From the NCBI GenBank assembly GCA_902774035.1, contig CACYHA010000009.1, positions 1 to 64,000 of the forward strand: a stretch of 64,000 nt of DNA, given 5' to 3'. The stretch comes from Oscillospiraceae bacterium (lineage in GTDB: Bacteria; Bacillota; Clostridia; Oscillospirales; Acutalibacteraceae). Of the stretch, positions 26,841 through 36,083 are shown piece after piece. The position numbers and the translations under genes were made by a program. How positions within the stretch are numbered: the first letter of the stretch is position 1; every line of letters begins with the position of its first letter. The notes beneath the pieces are model-generated. The model worked only from the letters and a program-made list of their open reading frames with translations, was not told the DNA's origin and did not search any database.

Positions 26841-27836
26841 TTATCTGTCTTCCCGGAAGTACGCCAGGCCGAGGCTCGCCGGAGGCTGGGTCTCGCGCTT
26901 TTTGCGCATACTGATGGCGATCAGCACGATCACGGTCACCACATAGGGCGCCATTTTGATCAGCTCCTGCGTGCTCATGTTCATCGGGATGATGTTGTTG
27001 AGATAGTTGTGCACGATGTACAGTCCGCCGAAGAGGATGGAGCCGAGAATGCCGATGTTCGGGCGCCAGACGGTGAAGATGACCAGCGCAATGGCCAGCC
27101 AGCCGCGATCGCCGAACGCGTCGTTGGACCAGACGCCGCTGGCGTAGTCCATCACATAGTACAGACCGCCCAGACCGGCGATCATGCTGCCGACACAGGT
27201 CGCAACATACTTATACTTCGTCACGCTGATGCCCGCCGCGTCCGCCGTTGCCGGGCTTTCGCCCACGGCGCGCAGGTTCAGGCCCGTGCGGGTGCGTTTG
27301 AGCATAAAGCCGACCACGATTGCCACAAGGATGGCAAAGTAAGCCAGAAAGCTGTAGGACAGAAAGACCTCGCCGAACCAGCCGCATTTGTCCGCAAAGG
27401 GCAGGGTTTTCGAAAAGTACTTGCTCGTCAGGCTCAGGGTGATGGACGGCACATCCGTCTTGACCAAAGTGATCAATGAGCCGCCGAAGAAGTTGCCGAA
27501 GCCGATGCCGAAGGTGGTCAGCGCAAGGCCGGTCACATTCTGGTTGGCGCGCAGGGTCGTGGTCAAAAAGGCGTAGATCAGGCCCATCAGGAAGGAGCCG
27601 AGCAGGCAGGCAAGCAGCGGGATCGCAACGATCAAAAAGGCGTTGGGGCTGCTCTTGTCCGCCAGAGAGTTTTCATAGAGGAAGGAACCGATGACGCCGG
27701 AGATGCCGCCGACATACATGATGCCGGGGATACCGAGGTTCAGGTTGCCGCTCTTTTCGGTGATGATCTCGCCCGTGGAGCCGAAAAGCAGCGGAATGCC
27801 CTGCATGACGGCGCGGTGAAGGAAGGATGTGATCAT
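26841..27836 (-). CDS. Nucleoside ABC transporter permease (BMP system, second permease)
   Basis: 331 aa, about nine to ten transmembrane segments, branched-chain-type permease family as in RbsC/BmpA systems (YufQ/NupQ-like). Family signs are the EKSGNLNLGIPGIMYVG N-terminal motif and RAVGESPATADAAGISVTKYK in the cytoplasmic EAA-like loop. It starts 4 bp inside the end of the preceding permease gene (ATGA overlap). It imports purine nucleosides together with the neighbouring lipoprotein and ATPase (inference from operon). Confidence 0.9.
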   Translation of the reverse strand: MITSFLHRAVMQGIPLLFGSTGEIITEKSGNLNLGIPGIMYVGGISGVIGSFLYENSLADKSSPNAFLIVAIPLLACLLGSFLMGLIYAFLTTTLRANQNVTGLALTTFGIGFGNFFGGSLITLVKTDVPSITLSLTSKYFSKTLPFADKCGWFGEVFLSYSFLAYFAILVAIVVGFMLKRTRTGLNLRAVGESPATADAAGISVTKYKYVATCVGSMIAGLGGLYYVMDYASGVWSNDAFGDRGWLAIALVIFTVWRPNIGILGSILFGGLYIVHNYLNNIIPMNMSTQELIKMAPYVVTVIVLIAISMRKKRETQPPASLGLAYFREDR

Positions 27837-28942
27837 TGCGCAGCCACCTCCTTGCGGGAACGGAATTTAACGGTATAGTTGATGAAAAATTCGCTGCCGA
27901 TGATGAAGAAGATGATGATGCCGGTGATGATGTCGGAGAAGGAATCGTTCAGCCCGAAGACCGTGGAGATCTCCGTGGCGCCCTTCTGCATGAAAACGAT
28001 CAAGAGCGACGTGAGCACCATGTACAGCGGATTGAATTTTGCCAGCCACGAGACCATGATCGCCGTGAAGCCGCGGCCTGCCGCCGTGTCGCGGGTGATC
28101 GTGTGGTCTGTTCCCGAAACGAGCAGCAGACCCGCAACGCCGCACAGGGCGCCGGAGAGCAGCATCGTGCGGATGATGACTTTTTTGACATTGATGCCGA
28201 TGTAGCGGGCGGTGTTTTCGCTTTCGCCGACCACTGTCAGCTCATAGCCGTGCTTGCTGAAGCGCAGGTAGATGTACATGAACACGGTCAGCGCCGCCAC
28301 GATGAGGATGTTCAGCAAATAGCCGTGCTTGCCGAGAGCGGGCAGCCAGCCGGCCTGCGTCGTCGCGTTGATCACGCCGATCTTGCCGCTGCCCTTGGGC
28401 ACCGACCAGATATAGACGAAATAGGCGACGATCTGCATGGCGATGTAGTTCATCATCAGGGTGAACAATGTCTCGTTCGTGTTCCAGATCGCCTTGAAGA
28501 CGGCCGGGATCACCGCCCAGACCGCGCCCGCAACGATGGAGGCGACCACAACGACCGCCAGCAGCACCGCCGGCGGGAGCTTGTCGCCGAAGAGGATCAT
28601 GCAGCTCGCCGTCGCAAGACCGCCCATGAGCACCTGACCTTCGGCGCCGATGTTCCAAAAGCGCATTTTGAATGCGGGCGTGACCGCCAGCGACACACAC
28701 AGCAGCATGGCCACATTCTGCAGCAGACCCCAGATGCGCCGGGGCGTTCCGACGGCGCCCTTGATCATGGTCGCGTAGATCTGGAAGGGATTGTCACCCG
28801 TGAAAAGCACGATGATGACCGCGCAAAGGATCAGAGAAGCGACCACCGACAGCACGCGAATCAGCCACGATTTCCAACCGGGCAGGGCGGCGCGCTTGCT
28901 GATGTGCACAAGCTGTTCGCGGTTTGCTTTTTCCTTGTTCAT
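27833..28942 (-). CDS. Nucleoside ABC transporter permease (BMP system, first permease)
   Basis: 369 aa. Same permease family (YufP/NupP-like) with an N-terminal cytoplasmic stretch and about ten membrane segments. Shows FRLWNIGAEGQ-type motif as MRFWNIGAEGQVLMG and LTVVGESENTARYIGINVKK in the cytoplasmic loop. The ATG at 28942 overlaps the stop of the ATPase gene (ATGA). The longer upstream frame has no homology. Confidence 0.9.
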   Translation of the reverse strand: MNKEKANREQLVHISKRAALPGWKSWLIRVLSVVASLILCAVIIVLFTGDNPFQIYATMIKGAVGTPRRIWGLLQNVAMLLCVSLAVTPAFKMRFWNIGAEGQVLMGGLATASCMILFGDKLPPAVLLAVVVVASIVAGAVWAVIPAVFKAIWNTNETLFTLMMNYIAMQIVAYFVYIWSVPKGSGKIGVINATTQAGWLPALGKHGYLLNILIVAALTVFMYIYLRFSKHGYELTVVGESENTARYIGINVKKVIIRTMLLSGALCGVAGLLLVSGTDHTITRDTAAGRGFTAIMVSWLAKFNPLYMVLTSLLIVFMQKGATEISTVFGLNDSFSDIITGIIIFFIIGSEFFINYTVKFRSRKEVAAQ

Positions 28943-30480
28943 TGGGCAGCGTCCTCCTTTCCGTGGTGAACCTTGGTCATGAGCAGACCCAGTTCTTCTT
29001 TGGTGGCGCCGCGGCCGTCGACGATGCCGGTGACCACACCGCCGCTGATGACCAGGATTCGGTCGCACAGCTCGGTGAGCACGTCGAGGTCTTCGCCGAC
29101 AAAGATGACCGCCACGCCGTTTTCCTTTTGCTCGGTGAGCAGGTTATAGATCATGTAAGAGGAGTTGATATCCAGGCCGCGCACGGGATAGGCAGCCATC
29201 AGCACCGTGGGCGACGCGGCGATCTCGCGGCCGACCAGCACCTTTTGCACATTACCGCCGGAGAGCCGGCGCACCGGGGTCTGCACGCCCGGCGTGACGA
29301 CCTTCAGGTCCTCGACCACGCGCTTTGCAAGATCCTGCGGCGCCTTGCGGCGCACAAACGCGCCGGAGCCCGCACGGTAGGAGCGCAGCATCATGTTGTC
29401 CGTAATATCCATCGAGCCGACCAGACCCATGCCCAGACGGTCCTCGGGAACGAAGGAAAGGCGCACGCCGAGGTTTTTGATCTGCATCGGCGTTTTGTTG
29501 CGCAGGTTTTCCTCCTCGCCGGTCTTCGGGTCATAATAGAGGATGCTGCCGCTCTTGAGCTGCTGCAGACCGGCAATGGCCTCGAGCAGTTCCTTCTGTC
29601 CGCTGCCGGAGATGCCGGCGATGCCGAGGATCTCCCCGGAATTCGCGGTAAAGTTCACATTTTTGAGAATGCTGCGGCCGTCGTCGCTGAGCACGGTCAC
29701 GTTGGTCAGCGAAAGGCGTTTCACGCAATTTTTCGGCTCGGAACGGGCGATGTTCAGGCTCACCTTCTGGCCGACCATCATCTCGGTGAGGATGCTCTCG
29801 TTGGCCTCGGCGGTGTCAATCGTGCCAATGTATTCGCCCTTGCGCAAAACGGACACGCGGTCGGAGATAGCGAGCACCTCGTTCAGCTTATGGGTGATGA
29901 TGATGATCGCCTTGCCGTCGTCGCGCATCCGGCGCAGAACGGCAAAGAGCTTGTCGATCTCCTGGGGGGTGAGCACGGCCGTCGGCTCGTCGAGGATCAG
30001 GATGTCCGCGCCGCGGTAGAGCGCCTTGACGATCTCCACGGTCTGCTTTTCCGAAACGGACATTTGATAGATCTTTTTCGTCAGGTCGATCTCAAAGCCG
30101 TATTTTTCGCAGGTCTCCTGCACGACCTTTGTCGCCGCCCTGAGATCGAACTTGCCTTCGTTGATGCCCAGCACAATGTTTTCCACCGCAGAGAACACGT
30201 CGATCAGCTTGAAATGCTGATGGATCATACCGATCTTATAGCGGTAGGCGTCCTTGGGCGAATGGATGACCGCCTCCCTGCCGCCGATGAAGATCTTTCC
30301 CTCGTCCGGGTGATAGATGCCGGAGATCATGTTCATCAGCGTGGTCTTGCCGCTGCCGTTTTCGCCGAGGATCGAAAGGATCTCGTGGTTATACACGGTC
30401 AGCGAAACATTTTTGTTGGCAACGATCTGCCCGAAAACCTTGGTGATGTTTTTCAGTTCAATGGCCGGTGATTTGTCCAA
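28939..30480 (-). CDS. Nucleoside ABC transporter, tandem ATP-binding protein
   Basis: 513 aa with two nucleotide-binding domains. The first has Walker A GENGSGKTT (near residue 40), the signature SVSEKQ and Walker B ILILDEPTAVL. The second (from about 265) has a weakened P-loop GISGSGQKE, signature LSGGNVQK and AYPVRGLD, the asymmetric pattern of sugar/nucleoside importers (NupA/YufO type). Lies between the BMP lipoprotein gene and the two permeases. Confidence 0.92.
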   Translation of the reverse strand: MDKSPAIELKNITKVFGQIVANKNVSLTVYNHEILSILGENGSGKTTLMNMISGIYHPDEGKIFIGGREAVIHSPKDAYRYKIGMIHQHFKLIDVFSAVENIVLGINEGKFDLRAATKVVQETCEKYGFEIDLTKKIYQMSVSEKQTVEIVKALYRGADILILDEPTAVLTPQEIDKLFAVLRRMRDDGKAIIIITHKLNEVLAISDRVSVLRKGEYIGTIDTAEANESILTEMMVGQKVSLNIARSEPKNCVKRLSLTNVTVLSDDGRSILKNVNFTANSGEILGIAGISGSGQKELLEAIAGLQQLKSGSILYYDPKTGEEENLRNKTPMQIKNLGVRLSFVPEDRLGMGLVGSMDITDNMMLRSYRAGSGAFVRRKAPQDLAKRVVEDLKVVTPGVQTPVRRLSGGNVQKVLVGREIAASPTVLMAAYPVRGLDINSSYMIYNLLTEQKENGVAVIFVGEDLDVLTELCDRILVISGGVVTGIVDGRGATKEELGLLMTKVHHGKEDAAQ

Positions 30481-30544
30481 GCAGTATTCCCCCTATCAGA
30501 AACAGATTTTAGATGTCAGATTTCAGATAATATTTCTATCTGCT

Positions 30545-30572
30545 ATCTAAAATCTAACATCTAAAATCTAAA
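30545..30572. repeat. Heptamer tract ATCTAAA
   Basis: ATCTAAA, ATCTAAC, ATCTAAA, ATCTAAA: four period-7 units in the gap between the lipoprotein and ATPase genes. Stops occur in all three frames on both strands. Confidence 0.8.
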
Positions 30573-30574
30573 TT

Positions 30575-30607
30575 GCCGGGCGGTGCAGATGACTGCATCC
30601 GCCCGGC
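30575..30607 (-). terminator. Intra-operon hairpin after the BMP lipoprotein gene
   Basis: GCCGGGCGG and GCAG paired with CTGC and CCGCCCGGC, without a good T-run. It may be a partial terminator or mRNA-protecting hairpin that gives excess binding protein. Confidence 0.6.
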
Positions 30608-30628
30608 AGCGCTTTGAGCTGGTTGAAA

Positions 30629-31822
30629 TTAGCCGAATTTTTCGTTGAGCAGGGTGATGCCGTCGATGCGAAGATCGAAATACGGCGCAGAACGATGCTC
30701 GGATTCATGGAAGTAACCGTCCGCGATGACCTCGGTGTCCGGGGTATAAGCAGCGTCGGAATCCACGTCTGCAAGATAGGAGGTCAGGGTCTCGCCGCCA
30801 ACGGTGAACGCAGCGGTATCGAACACCTTGATGCTGCCGTCGGCAAGGCCGGCCTTGACTTCTTCGATCTTTTCGACCGTGCCGGGCGCGGCAACGGCGG
30901 TGTTGATCTCGGTGAGGGCGACGGAGCCGGTCTCAAGGGTGCCGGTCCAGTCGGCGTCGATCTCTTCGCCGTTCATCGCGGCCTTGATCGCGTACTCAAG
31001 GTACGGGGTCCAGTCGATGCGGGAGGAAACGATAAAGGTGTTCGGGCAAGCCTCTTTTGTGCTGCCGTTGTAGGAGACGTCGGGGACGCCGGCGTTTTCG
31101 CAGGCAGTGGGAGCGCCCATGGAGTCGGCGTGCTGGCTGATGAGCACGCATTTGTCGTTGATCAGCAGCGTGGCGGCCTCTTTTTCAGCCGTCTCGTCAT
31201 ACCAGGAACCGGTGAACTGCACTTCCATCGTTGCGCTCGGGCACTGGGACTTCGCGCCGAGATAGAAGCTGGTGTAGCCGGAGATCACTTCCGCGTAGGT
31301 GAAGGCGCCGACATAACCGATCTTCGCTTCTTCCGGGGTAATCTTGCCGCTTTCGATCATCTCGTTGAGCTTCATGCCCGCGGCGACGCCGGCAAGATAA
31401 CGGCCCTCATAGATGGACGCGAAGGCGTTGTGGAAGTTCGCAAGGCCCTTGGTGTGCGCCTGGGTGCCTGTGGCATGGGCAAACTGCACTTCGGGGAACT
31501 GCTCGGCAGCCTTGATCATGAAGTCCTCATGGCCGAAGGAGTCCGCAAACACGAAGCCGCAGCCCTGATCCGCAAGGTCGGCAGCCGCTTCATAGCAGTC
31601 GTTGGATTCATCAATGTTGGTCTTGATGATCGGGGTCACGCCGAGGTTTTTACAGGCCTGCTTCGCAGCGTTGATGAAGTTAAGGTCATAGGTGGAGTTT
31701 TCGTCGTGCAGGAAGATAAAGCCGGCTTTGAAATCGGAACCGCCTTTGTCGGTGTTGCCGCCGCAAGCCGCCAGCGAGAACAGCAGCAATGCGGCAAGCG
31801 CGAGTGCGAGGAGTTTTTTCAT
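30629..31822 (-). CDS. BMP-family purine-nucleoside-binding lipoprotein
   Basis: 397 aa. The lipoprotein signal ends with LAACGG. The mature protein has the type I periplasmic-binding fold of the Bmp/PnrA family: FKAGFIFLHDENSTYDLNF at the start, then the ligand-loop motifs FADSFGHEDFM, HATGTQAH and YVGAFTYAEVISGYTSF. It delivers purine nucleosides to the ABC permeases encoded just downstream. The ATG at 31822 follows GGAGGT. Follows xpt by 57 bp, linking transport with purine salvage. Confidence 0.92.
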   Translation of the reverse strand: MKKLLALALAALLLFSLAACGGNTDKGGSDFKAGFIFLHDENSTYDLNFINAAKQACKNLGVTPIIKTNIDESNDCYEAAADLADQGCGFVFADSFGHEDFMIKAAEQFPEVQFAHATGTQAHTKGLANFHNAFASIYEGRYLAGVAAGMKLNEMIESGKITPEEAKIGYVGAFTYAEVISGYTSFYLGAKSQCPSATMEVQFTGSWYDETAEKEAATLLINDKCVLISQHADSMGAPTACENAGVPDVSYNGSTKEACPNTFIVSSRIDWTPYLEYAIKAAMNGEEIDADWTGTLETGSVALTEINTAVAAPGTVEKIEEVKAGLADGSIKVFDTAAFTVGGETLTSYLADVDSDAAYTPDTEVIADGYFHESEHRSAPYFDLRIDGITLLNEKFG

Positions 31823-31878
31823 GTTCGGTACCTCCATTGAAAAAGATAGATTTTTATAAATCCGTTTCGCAACGGTAT

Positions 31879-32454
31879 TTATGTATGTTTGAAGCGGATC
31901 TCTCCGCCGCTCATGGATTCGATCACGGCGAGGGATTCCACGCGCACGCCCTTTTCGCGGATGCGCGCCGAGCCGGGCTGGAAGGCCTTTTCCACCGCGA
32001 TGCCGCAGCCGACGACCTCGGCGCCCGCCTGGCGGCAAAGATCAATCAGACCGAGCAGCGCGTTGCCCTCGGCGAGAAAATCGTCGATGATGAGCACGCG
32101 GTCGGTCCTGTGAAGAAATTCTTTGGAGACGATCACATCATAGGTCGTGCCGTGGGTAAAGGACTTGACCTGGGTCTTGAACACGGTCGAGGCGATGTTC
32201 TTGGTTTTCGTCTTTTTTGCAAAGAGCACCGGGCAGTCAAAATACTGCGCGGCGATGCAGGCGATGCCGATGCCGGAGGATTCGATCGTGAGGATCTTGT
32301 TGACGCCGCAGTCCCCGTAAAGGCGATGGAATTCCTTTCCGATCTCATTCATCAGACCGATGTCCATCTGGTGATTCAAAAACGAATCCACCTTCAGAAT
32401 GTTGCCCGGAAAAAGCTTTCCGTCCTTCAGGATGCGTTCCTCCAAAAGCTGCAT
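31879..32454 (-). CDS. xpt: Xanthine phosphoribosyltransferase
   Basis: 191 aa, the family length. Converts xanthine and PRPP to XMP. The PRPP-binding signature is VLIIDDFLAEGNAL (residues about 125-138), preceded by TIESSGIGIA and KSFTHGTTY. The start MQLLEERILKDGKLFPGN is the standard family start. First gene of the purine salvage operon. No purine riboswitch is recognised in the short leader. Confidence 0.95.
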   Translation of the reverse strand: MQLLEERILKDGKLFPGNILKVDSFLNHQMDIGLMNEIGKEFHRLYGDCGVNKILTIESSGIGIACIAAQYFDCPVLFAKKTKTKNIASTVFKTQVKSFTHGTTYDVIVSKEFLHRTDRVLIIDDFLAEGNALLGLIDLCRQAGAEVVGCGIAVEKAFQPGSARIREKGVRVESLAVIESMSGGEIRFKHT

Positions 32455-32488
32455 TGCGCAAAACCGCCTTCCGACTCTTGATATTGCT

Positions 32489-32517
32489 ATTCTATCAAAA
32501 TTCGCCATCTTTTGCAA
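32489..32517 (-). promoter_or_regulatory. Promoter of the xpt operon
   Basis: Minus strand TTGCAA at 32512-32517, 17 bp, TAGAAT at 32489-32494. Confidence 0.7.
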
Positions 32518-32578
32518 TACATTCTTTCAAAAAAATTCATTTTTACGGGAATTTTGTTCTGCGATCTTTTGCGGCGAG

Positions 32579-33343
32579 ATGAACGGCCAGCACTTTCCGG
32601 AAAGCAAGCGCAAGATCGGCGAGAACGCGCCGCCGTTTCATCCGAACTGTCGGTGCAGCGACGCTCCGTATGACGAGGACTTGAAGGGGATCGGAGAGCG
32701 CTGGGCGCGAGACGTTGAATCCGGCGAGGGCTACTGGGTGCCGCGGGACATGACCTATGAGGAGTGGAAGGCGACCCAGGAGGAGAAATACGGCGCCGGA
32801 GCTGTTGACAACGCAAGGAAAAAGGCGTATAATAAAATTGCAGACAGGGAGCAGTATGAACGCTGGAAACCCGTTCTTAAAGAGGAAGGCGTTGGAAGCT
32901 TCGAGGCGTTCCAAGACAAAAAGTACACAGCGCCGGACGAATACAAGCAACTTGTCGATTATGCACGATATAGAAAGCGCGTGCCGGAAGCGACGAAAGA
33001 GGATTATCAGGTTTACAAAGCAGTTAAGGAAACTGGAATATATGGAACCGTTCGTGTTCCTCCAGAGCCGATAGAAGTTTCAATTCTGAGCCTTGATGAA
33101 GATCATATTAAGAAAAGAGATCATGCTGTCACGCTTGGAGAAGCTAAAGGTTTTATTGACAATGCGCTGTTTTCCTTAAAACGTCAGCACCAGTCAGAAC
33201 GAATATACACAAACTACTATTCGTCAGAGGGCGCTTCATATGTTGATAAATCAAAAAATCTTATTCGCACATCGTTCAAAAGAAATCAATTTAACGAAGA
33301 CACTGAGAAGGCGGTGAAAGCAGCGGAAGATGCGAGACGTTAG
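32579..33343 (+). pseudogene. Truncated phage head-morphogenesis protein (SPP1 gp7-like) with a C-terminal effector-like domain
   Basis: 254 aa from the first plausible ATG. The N-terminus carries the end of an SPP1 gp7 / Mu F minor head protein: NGQHFPESK, then ENAPPFHPNCRCSD, then RWARDVESGEGYWVPRDMTYEEW. The first several hundred residues of a normal gp7 protein are missing, and upstream DNA is the xpt promoter. The C-terminal 90 residues (from about DEDHIKKRDHAV) are not head-protein sequence. They resemble the small RNase-like (BECR-type) domains that phages fuse to gp7, but this is by pattern only. DNA is AT-richer than neighbours. Remnant or repurposed gene. Confidence 0.6.
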
Positions 33344-33512
33344 ATTTATTTGTCCGCTCACTAATAAGGAAATCTCCGTGGATGATTGCTTTGATATTTG
33401 TATGGTCGTTGAAGGTCTGGCGCCAGAGTGGACAATAGAAGACGATGTTAAGCCAGATGACATAAAAAATAGCAAAAAACAGTGCTTGGCTTGTAAGCAG
33501 CACTGGCAGTAA
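33330..33512 (+). CDS. Small Cys-rich protein following the gp7-like gene
   Basis: 60 aa, MRDVRFICPLTNKEISVDDC at the start and CLACKQHW near the end, so four or five cysteines that could bind zinc. It overlaps the upstream gene by 14 bp. Similar short proteins starting with CPLTN-EI-DDC often trail phage head genes (memory of the pattern, not a search). An immunity role for the upstream C-terminal domain is possible but unproven. Confidence 0.6.
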   Translation: MRDVRFICPLTNKEISVDDCFDICMVVEGLAPEWTIEDDVKPDDIKNSKKQCLACKQHWQ

Positions 33513-33562
33513 ACAAAATCATCAATCAACAACACTCAAACTGCCAACCAGTCAAGTAACCA

Positions 33563-33584
33563 ACCGTCCGAAAGGGCGGTATTT
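33563..33584 (+). terminator. Terminator after the gp7-like pair
   Basis: CCGTCC-GAAA-GGGCGG with one G-T pair, followed by TATTTTT. Confidence 0.65.
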
Positions 33585-33619
33585 TTGTGGGCGAAACGCA
33601 AGGAAACCGACGAAAAATC

Positions 33620-33648
33620 TTGCTTTTTCCTTTGGAATCGTATATAAT
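33620..33648 (+). promoter_or_regulatory. Promoter of iorAB-paaK
   Basis: TTGCTT at 33620-33625, 17 bp, TATAAT at 33643-33648. Confidence 0.8.
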
Positions 33649-33704
33649 GATAGGTAATTTGAATTTTCCGCGTTTCGGCGCGGCCAAAATTGGAGGACAA
33701 CGCA

Positions 33705-35438
33705 TTGAAAAGACTCATGTTGGGCAACGAAGCCGTTGCCAGAGGCCTGTTTGAAGCCGGCGTCAAAGTGGTTTCCAGCTATCCGGGCACCCCGTCCACG
33801 GAGATCACCGAATTCGCCGCGAAATATGACGAGATCTACTGCGAATGGGCGCCGAACGAAAAGGTCGCCGCCGAGGTCGCCTTCGGCGCGTCCCTGCGCG
33901 GTGTGCGCTCCGCCTGCGCCATGAAGCATGTCGGCCTGAACGTCGCCGCCGACCCCCTGTTCACCCTCTCCTACACCGGCGTGAACGGCGGTCTCGTGCT
34001 CCTTGTGGCCGACGACCCGGCCATGCATTCCTCGCAGAACGAGCAGGACTCCCGCCACTACGCCATCGCCGCGAAGGTGCCGATGCTCGAACCGGCCGAC
34101 GCCGCCGAAGCGAAAGCCTTCGTCAAGCGCGCGTTTGAACTCTCGGAGGAATTCGATACTCCCGTCATCGTGCGCATGTGCACCCGCATCGCCCACTCCC
34201 AGAGCGTTGTGGAGCTGCAGGAGCGCGTGGAAAAGGAACTGCCGAACTATGAAAAGAATGCGCAAAAATTCATCATGGCGCCCGCGAACGCCGTGCGCCG
34301 CCATCCGTTTGTGGAAGAACGCATGAAGAAGCTTGCGGCTCTCGGCGAGACCGACAGTCTCAACCGTGTGGAGATGGGCGGCACCGAGATCGGCATCGTC
34401 TGCGCCGGCACGGTCTATCAATACGTCAAAGAGGTCTTCGGCGATTCCGTCTCCGTGCTGAAGCTCGGCATGGTCAATCCCCTGCCGACCGAGCTTTGCA
34501 AGCGCTTCGCCGCGTCCGTGGACAAGCTCTATGTGATCGAGGAACTCGACGGCGTGATCGAAAGCCACCTGAAAAACCTCGGCATCCCCTGCGTGGGCAA
34601 AGAGATGTTCACGCCGCTTGGCGAATATAACCAGACGAGCATCCGCAAGGCTTTCGGCCTGCCCGTGCCCGCACACAGAGAAGCGCCCGCCGTGCCCGTG
34701 CGTCCGCCGATCATGTGCGCCGGCTGCCCGCACCGCGGCCTGTTCTTCACGCTGGCCAAGCTCAAGGTCACCTGCCTTGGCGACATCGGCTGCTACACAC
34801 TCGGTTCCGCCGCGCCGCTGAACGCGCTGGATTCCACGCTGTGCATGGGCGCCTCCGTTTCGGGTCTGCACGGCTTCAACAAGGCCGGCGGCGCCGCCAG
34901 CGAAGAAAAGACCGTCTGCGTGATCGGCGATTCGACCTTCATGCATTCCGGCATCACGGGTCTGGTCAACATCGCCTACAACGGTTCGAATTCGACCGTC
35001 ATCATTCTCGACAATTCCATCACCGGCATGACCGGCCACCAGCAGAACCCCACCACCGGCAAAAACATCAAGGGCGAGCCCGCCCATGCGGTGGATCTCG
35101 AAGCGCTCTGCCGCGCCGTCGGCATCGAGCGTGTGCGCGTGGTGGACCCCTACGATCTGCAGGCCTGCGAAACGGCTGTGCGCGAGGAGCTGGCTGCAAA
35201 CGCGCCCTCAGTCATCATCTCCCGCCGTCCGTGTATGCTGCTGAAATATGTCAAGGCAAAGCCGCCGGTAAAGGTGAACGAAGAAAAATGCGTCGGCTGC
35301 CGCCAGTGCATGAAGCTCGGCTGCCCGGCCATCAGCTTCAAAAACAAAAAGGCACGCATCGACCCGACCCAGTGTATCGGCTGCGACGTGTGCACCCAGC
35401 TTTGCAAACTGAACGCCATTGAGAAAGGAGACCGCTAA
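33705..35438 (+). CDS. iorA: Indolepyruvate ferredoxin oxidoreductase, alpha subunit
   Basis: 577 aa. Oxidatively decarboxylates aryl-pyruvates to aryl-acetyl-CoA with ferredoxin as acceptor. Domains: pyrimidine-binding (SSYPGTPSTEITEF near the start), a TPP-binding half with the GDIGCYTLG and GDSTFMHSG motifs, and two C-terminal [4Fe-4S] motifs (CVGCRQCMKLGCP and CIGCDVCTQLC). The TTG at 33705 is preferred: GGAGG lies 8 bp upstream, while the TTG at 33690 overlaps it. Only 3 bp separate it from iorB. Confidence 0.95.
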   Translation: MKRLMLGNEAVARGLFEAGVKVVSSYPGTPSTEITEFAAKYDEIYCEWAPNEKVAAEVAFGASLRGVRSACAMKHVGLNVAADPLFTLSYTGVNGGLVLLVADDPAMHSSQNEQDSRHYAIAAKVPMLEPADAAEAKAFVKRAFELSEEFDTPVIVRMCTRIAHSQSVVELQERVEKELPNYEKNAQKFIMAPANAVRRHPFVEERMKKLAALGETDSLNRVEMGGTEIGIVCAGTVYQYVKEVFGDSVSVLKLGMVNPLPTELCKRFAASVDKLYVIEELDGVIESHLKNLGIPCVGKEMFTPLGEYNQTSIRKAFGLPVPAHREAPAVPVRPPIMCAGCPHRGLFFTLAKLKVTCLGDIGCYTLGSAAPLNALDSTLCMGASVSGLHGFNKAGGAASEEKTVCVIGDSTFMHSGITGLVNIAYNGSNSTVIILDNSITGMTGHQQNPTTGKNIKGEPAHAVDLEALCRAVGIERVRVVDPYDLQACETAVREELAANAPSVIISRRPCMLLKYVKAKPPVKVNEEKCVGCRQCMKLGCPAISFKNKKARIDPTQCIGCDVCTQLCKLNAIEKGDR

Positions 35439-35441
35439 CCT

Positions 35442-36014
35442 ATGGAAACCAAAAATGTCATGATCGTCGGCGTCGGCGGCCAGGGAAGCCTGCTCGCCAG
35501 CAAACTGCTCGGCGCGCTTCTGATCGGGCGCGGCTATGACGTCAAAGTCAGCGAAGTCCACGGCATGAGCCAGCGCGGCGGCTCCGTTGTGACCTATGTC
35601 CGCTTCGGCGATAAGGTCTGCTCCCCCGTCATCTCCACCGGCGAGGCGGATTTCATCGTCTCCTTTGAACAGCTCGAGGCTGCCCGCTATCTCGATTGTC
35701 TGAAGCAGGACGGCAAGATCATCGTCAACGCCCAGGCCATCGACCCCATGCCCGTCATCACCGGCGCGGCAGAATACCCCGCGGACATTCTCGGCGCGTT
35801 GAAAAAGCAGGGCGTGTTTGTGGATTCCATCGACGCCCTCGCCCTTGCGCAGCAGGCCGGCAACGCCAAAAGCGTGAACATCGTGCTCATGGGACGGCTG
35901 GCAAAGTATTTCGACATTCCCTATGACGCATGGATCGACGAGATCCGCCGCATCGTCAAGCCCCAGTTTGTGGACGTGAATCTGAAAGCCTTTGAACTGG
36001 GCTATAACTTCTGA
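35442..36014 (+). CDS. iorB: Indolepyruvate ferredoxin oxidoreductase, beta subunit
   Basis: 190 aa. Gamma-type subunit of 2-oxoacid oxidoreductases: nucleotide-binding GVGGQGSLLASKLLG near residues 9-23 and VSEVHGMSQRGGSVVTYVRFG (split as VSEVHGMSQRGG and SVVTYVRFG). Works with IorA. RBS AAAGGAG at the end of iorA. Confidence 0.95.
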   Translation: METKNVMIVGVGGQGSLLASKLLGALLIGRGYDVKVSEVHGMSQRGGSVVTYVRFGDKVCSPVISTGEADFIVSFEQLEAARYLDCLKQDGKIIVNAQAIDPMPVITGAAEYPADILGALKKQGVFVDSIDALALAQQAGNAKSVNIVLMGRLAKYFDIPYDAWIDEIRRIVKPQFVDVNLKAFELGYNF

Positions 36015-36083
36015 CATTTTAAGATTTTTTTCAGCTTTTTCCATAAGATACTTTTTAAATACCATTTGAAAGGATTGGTTTCC

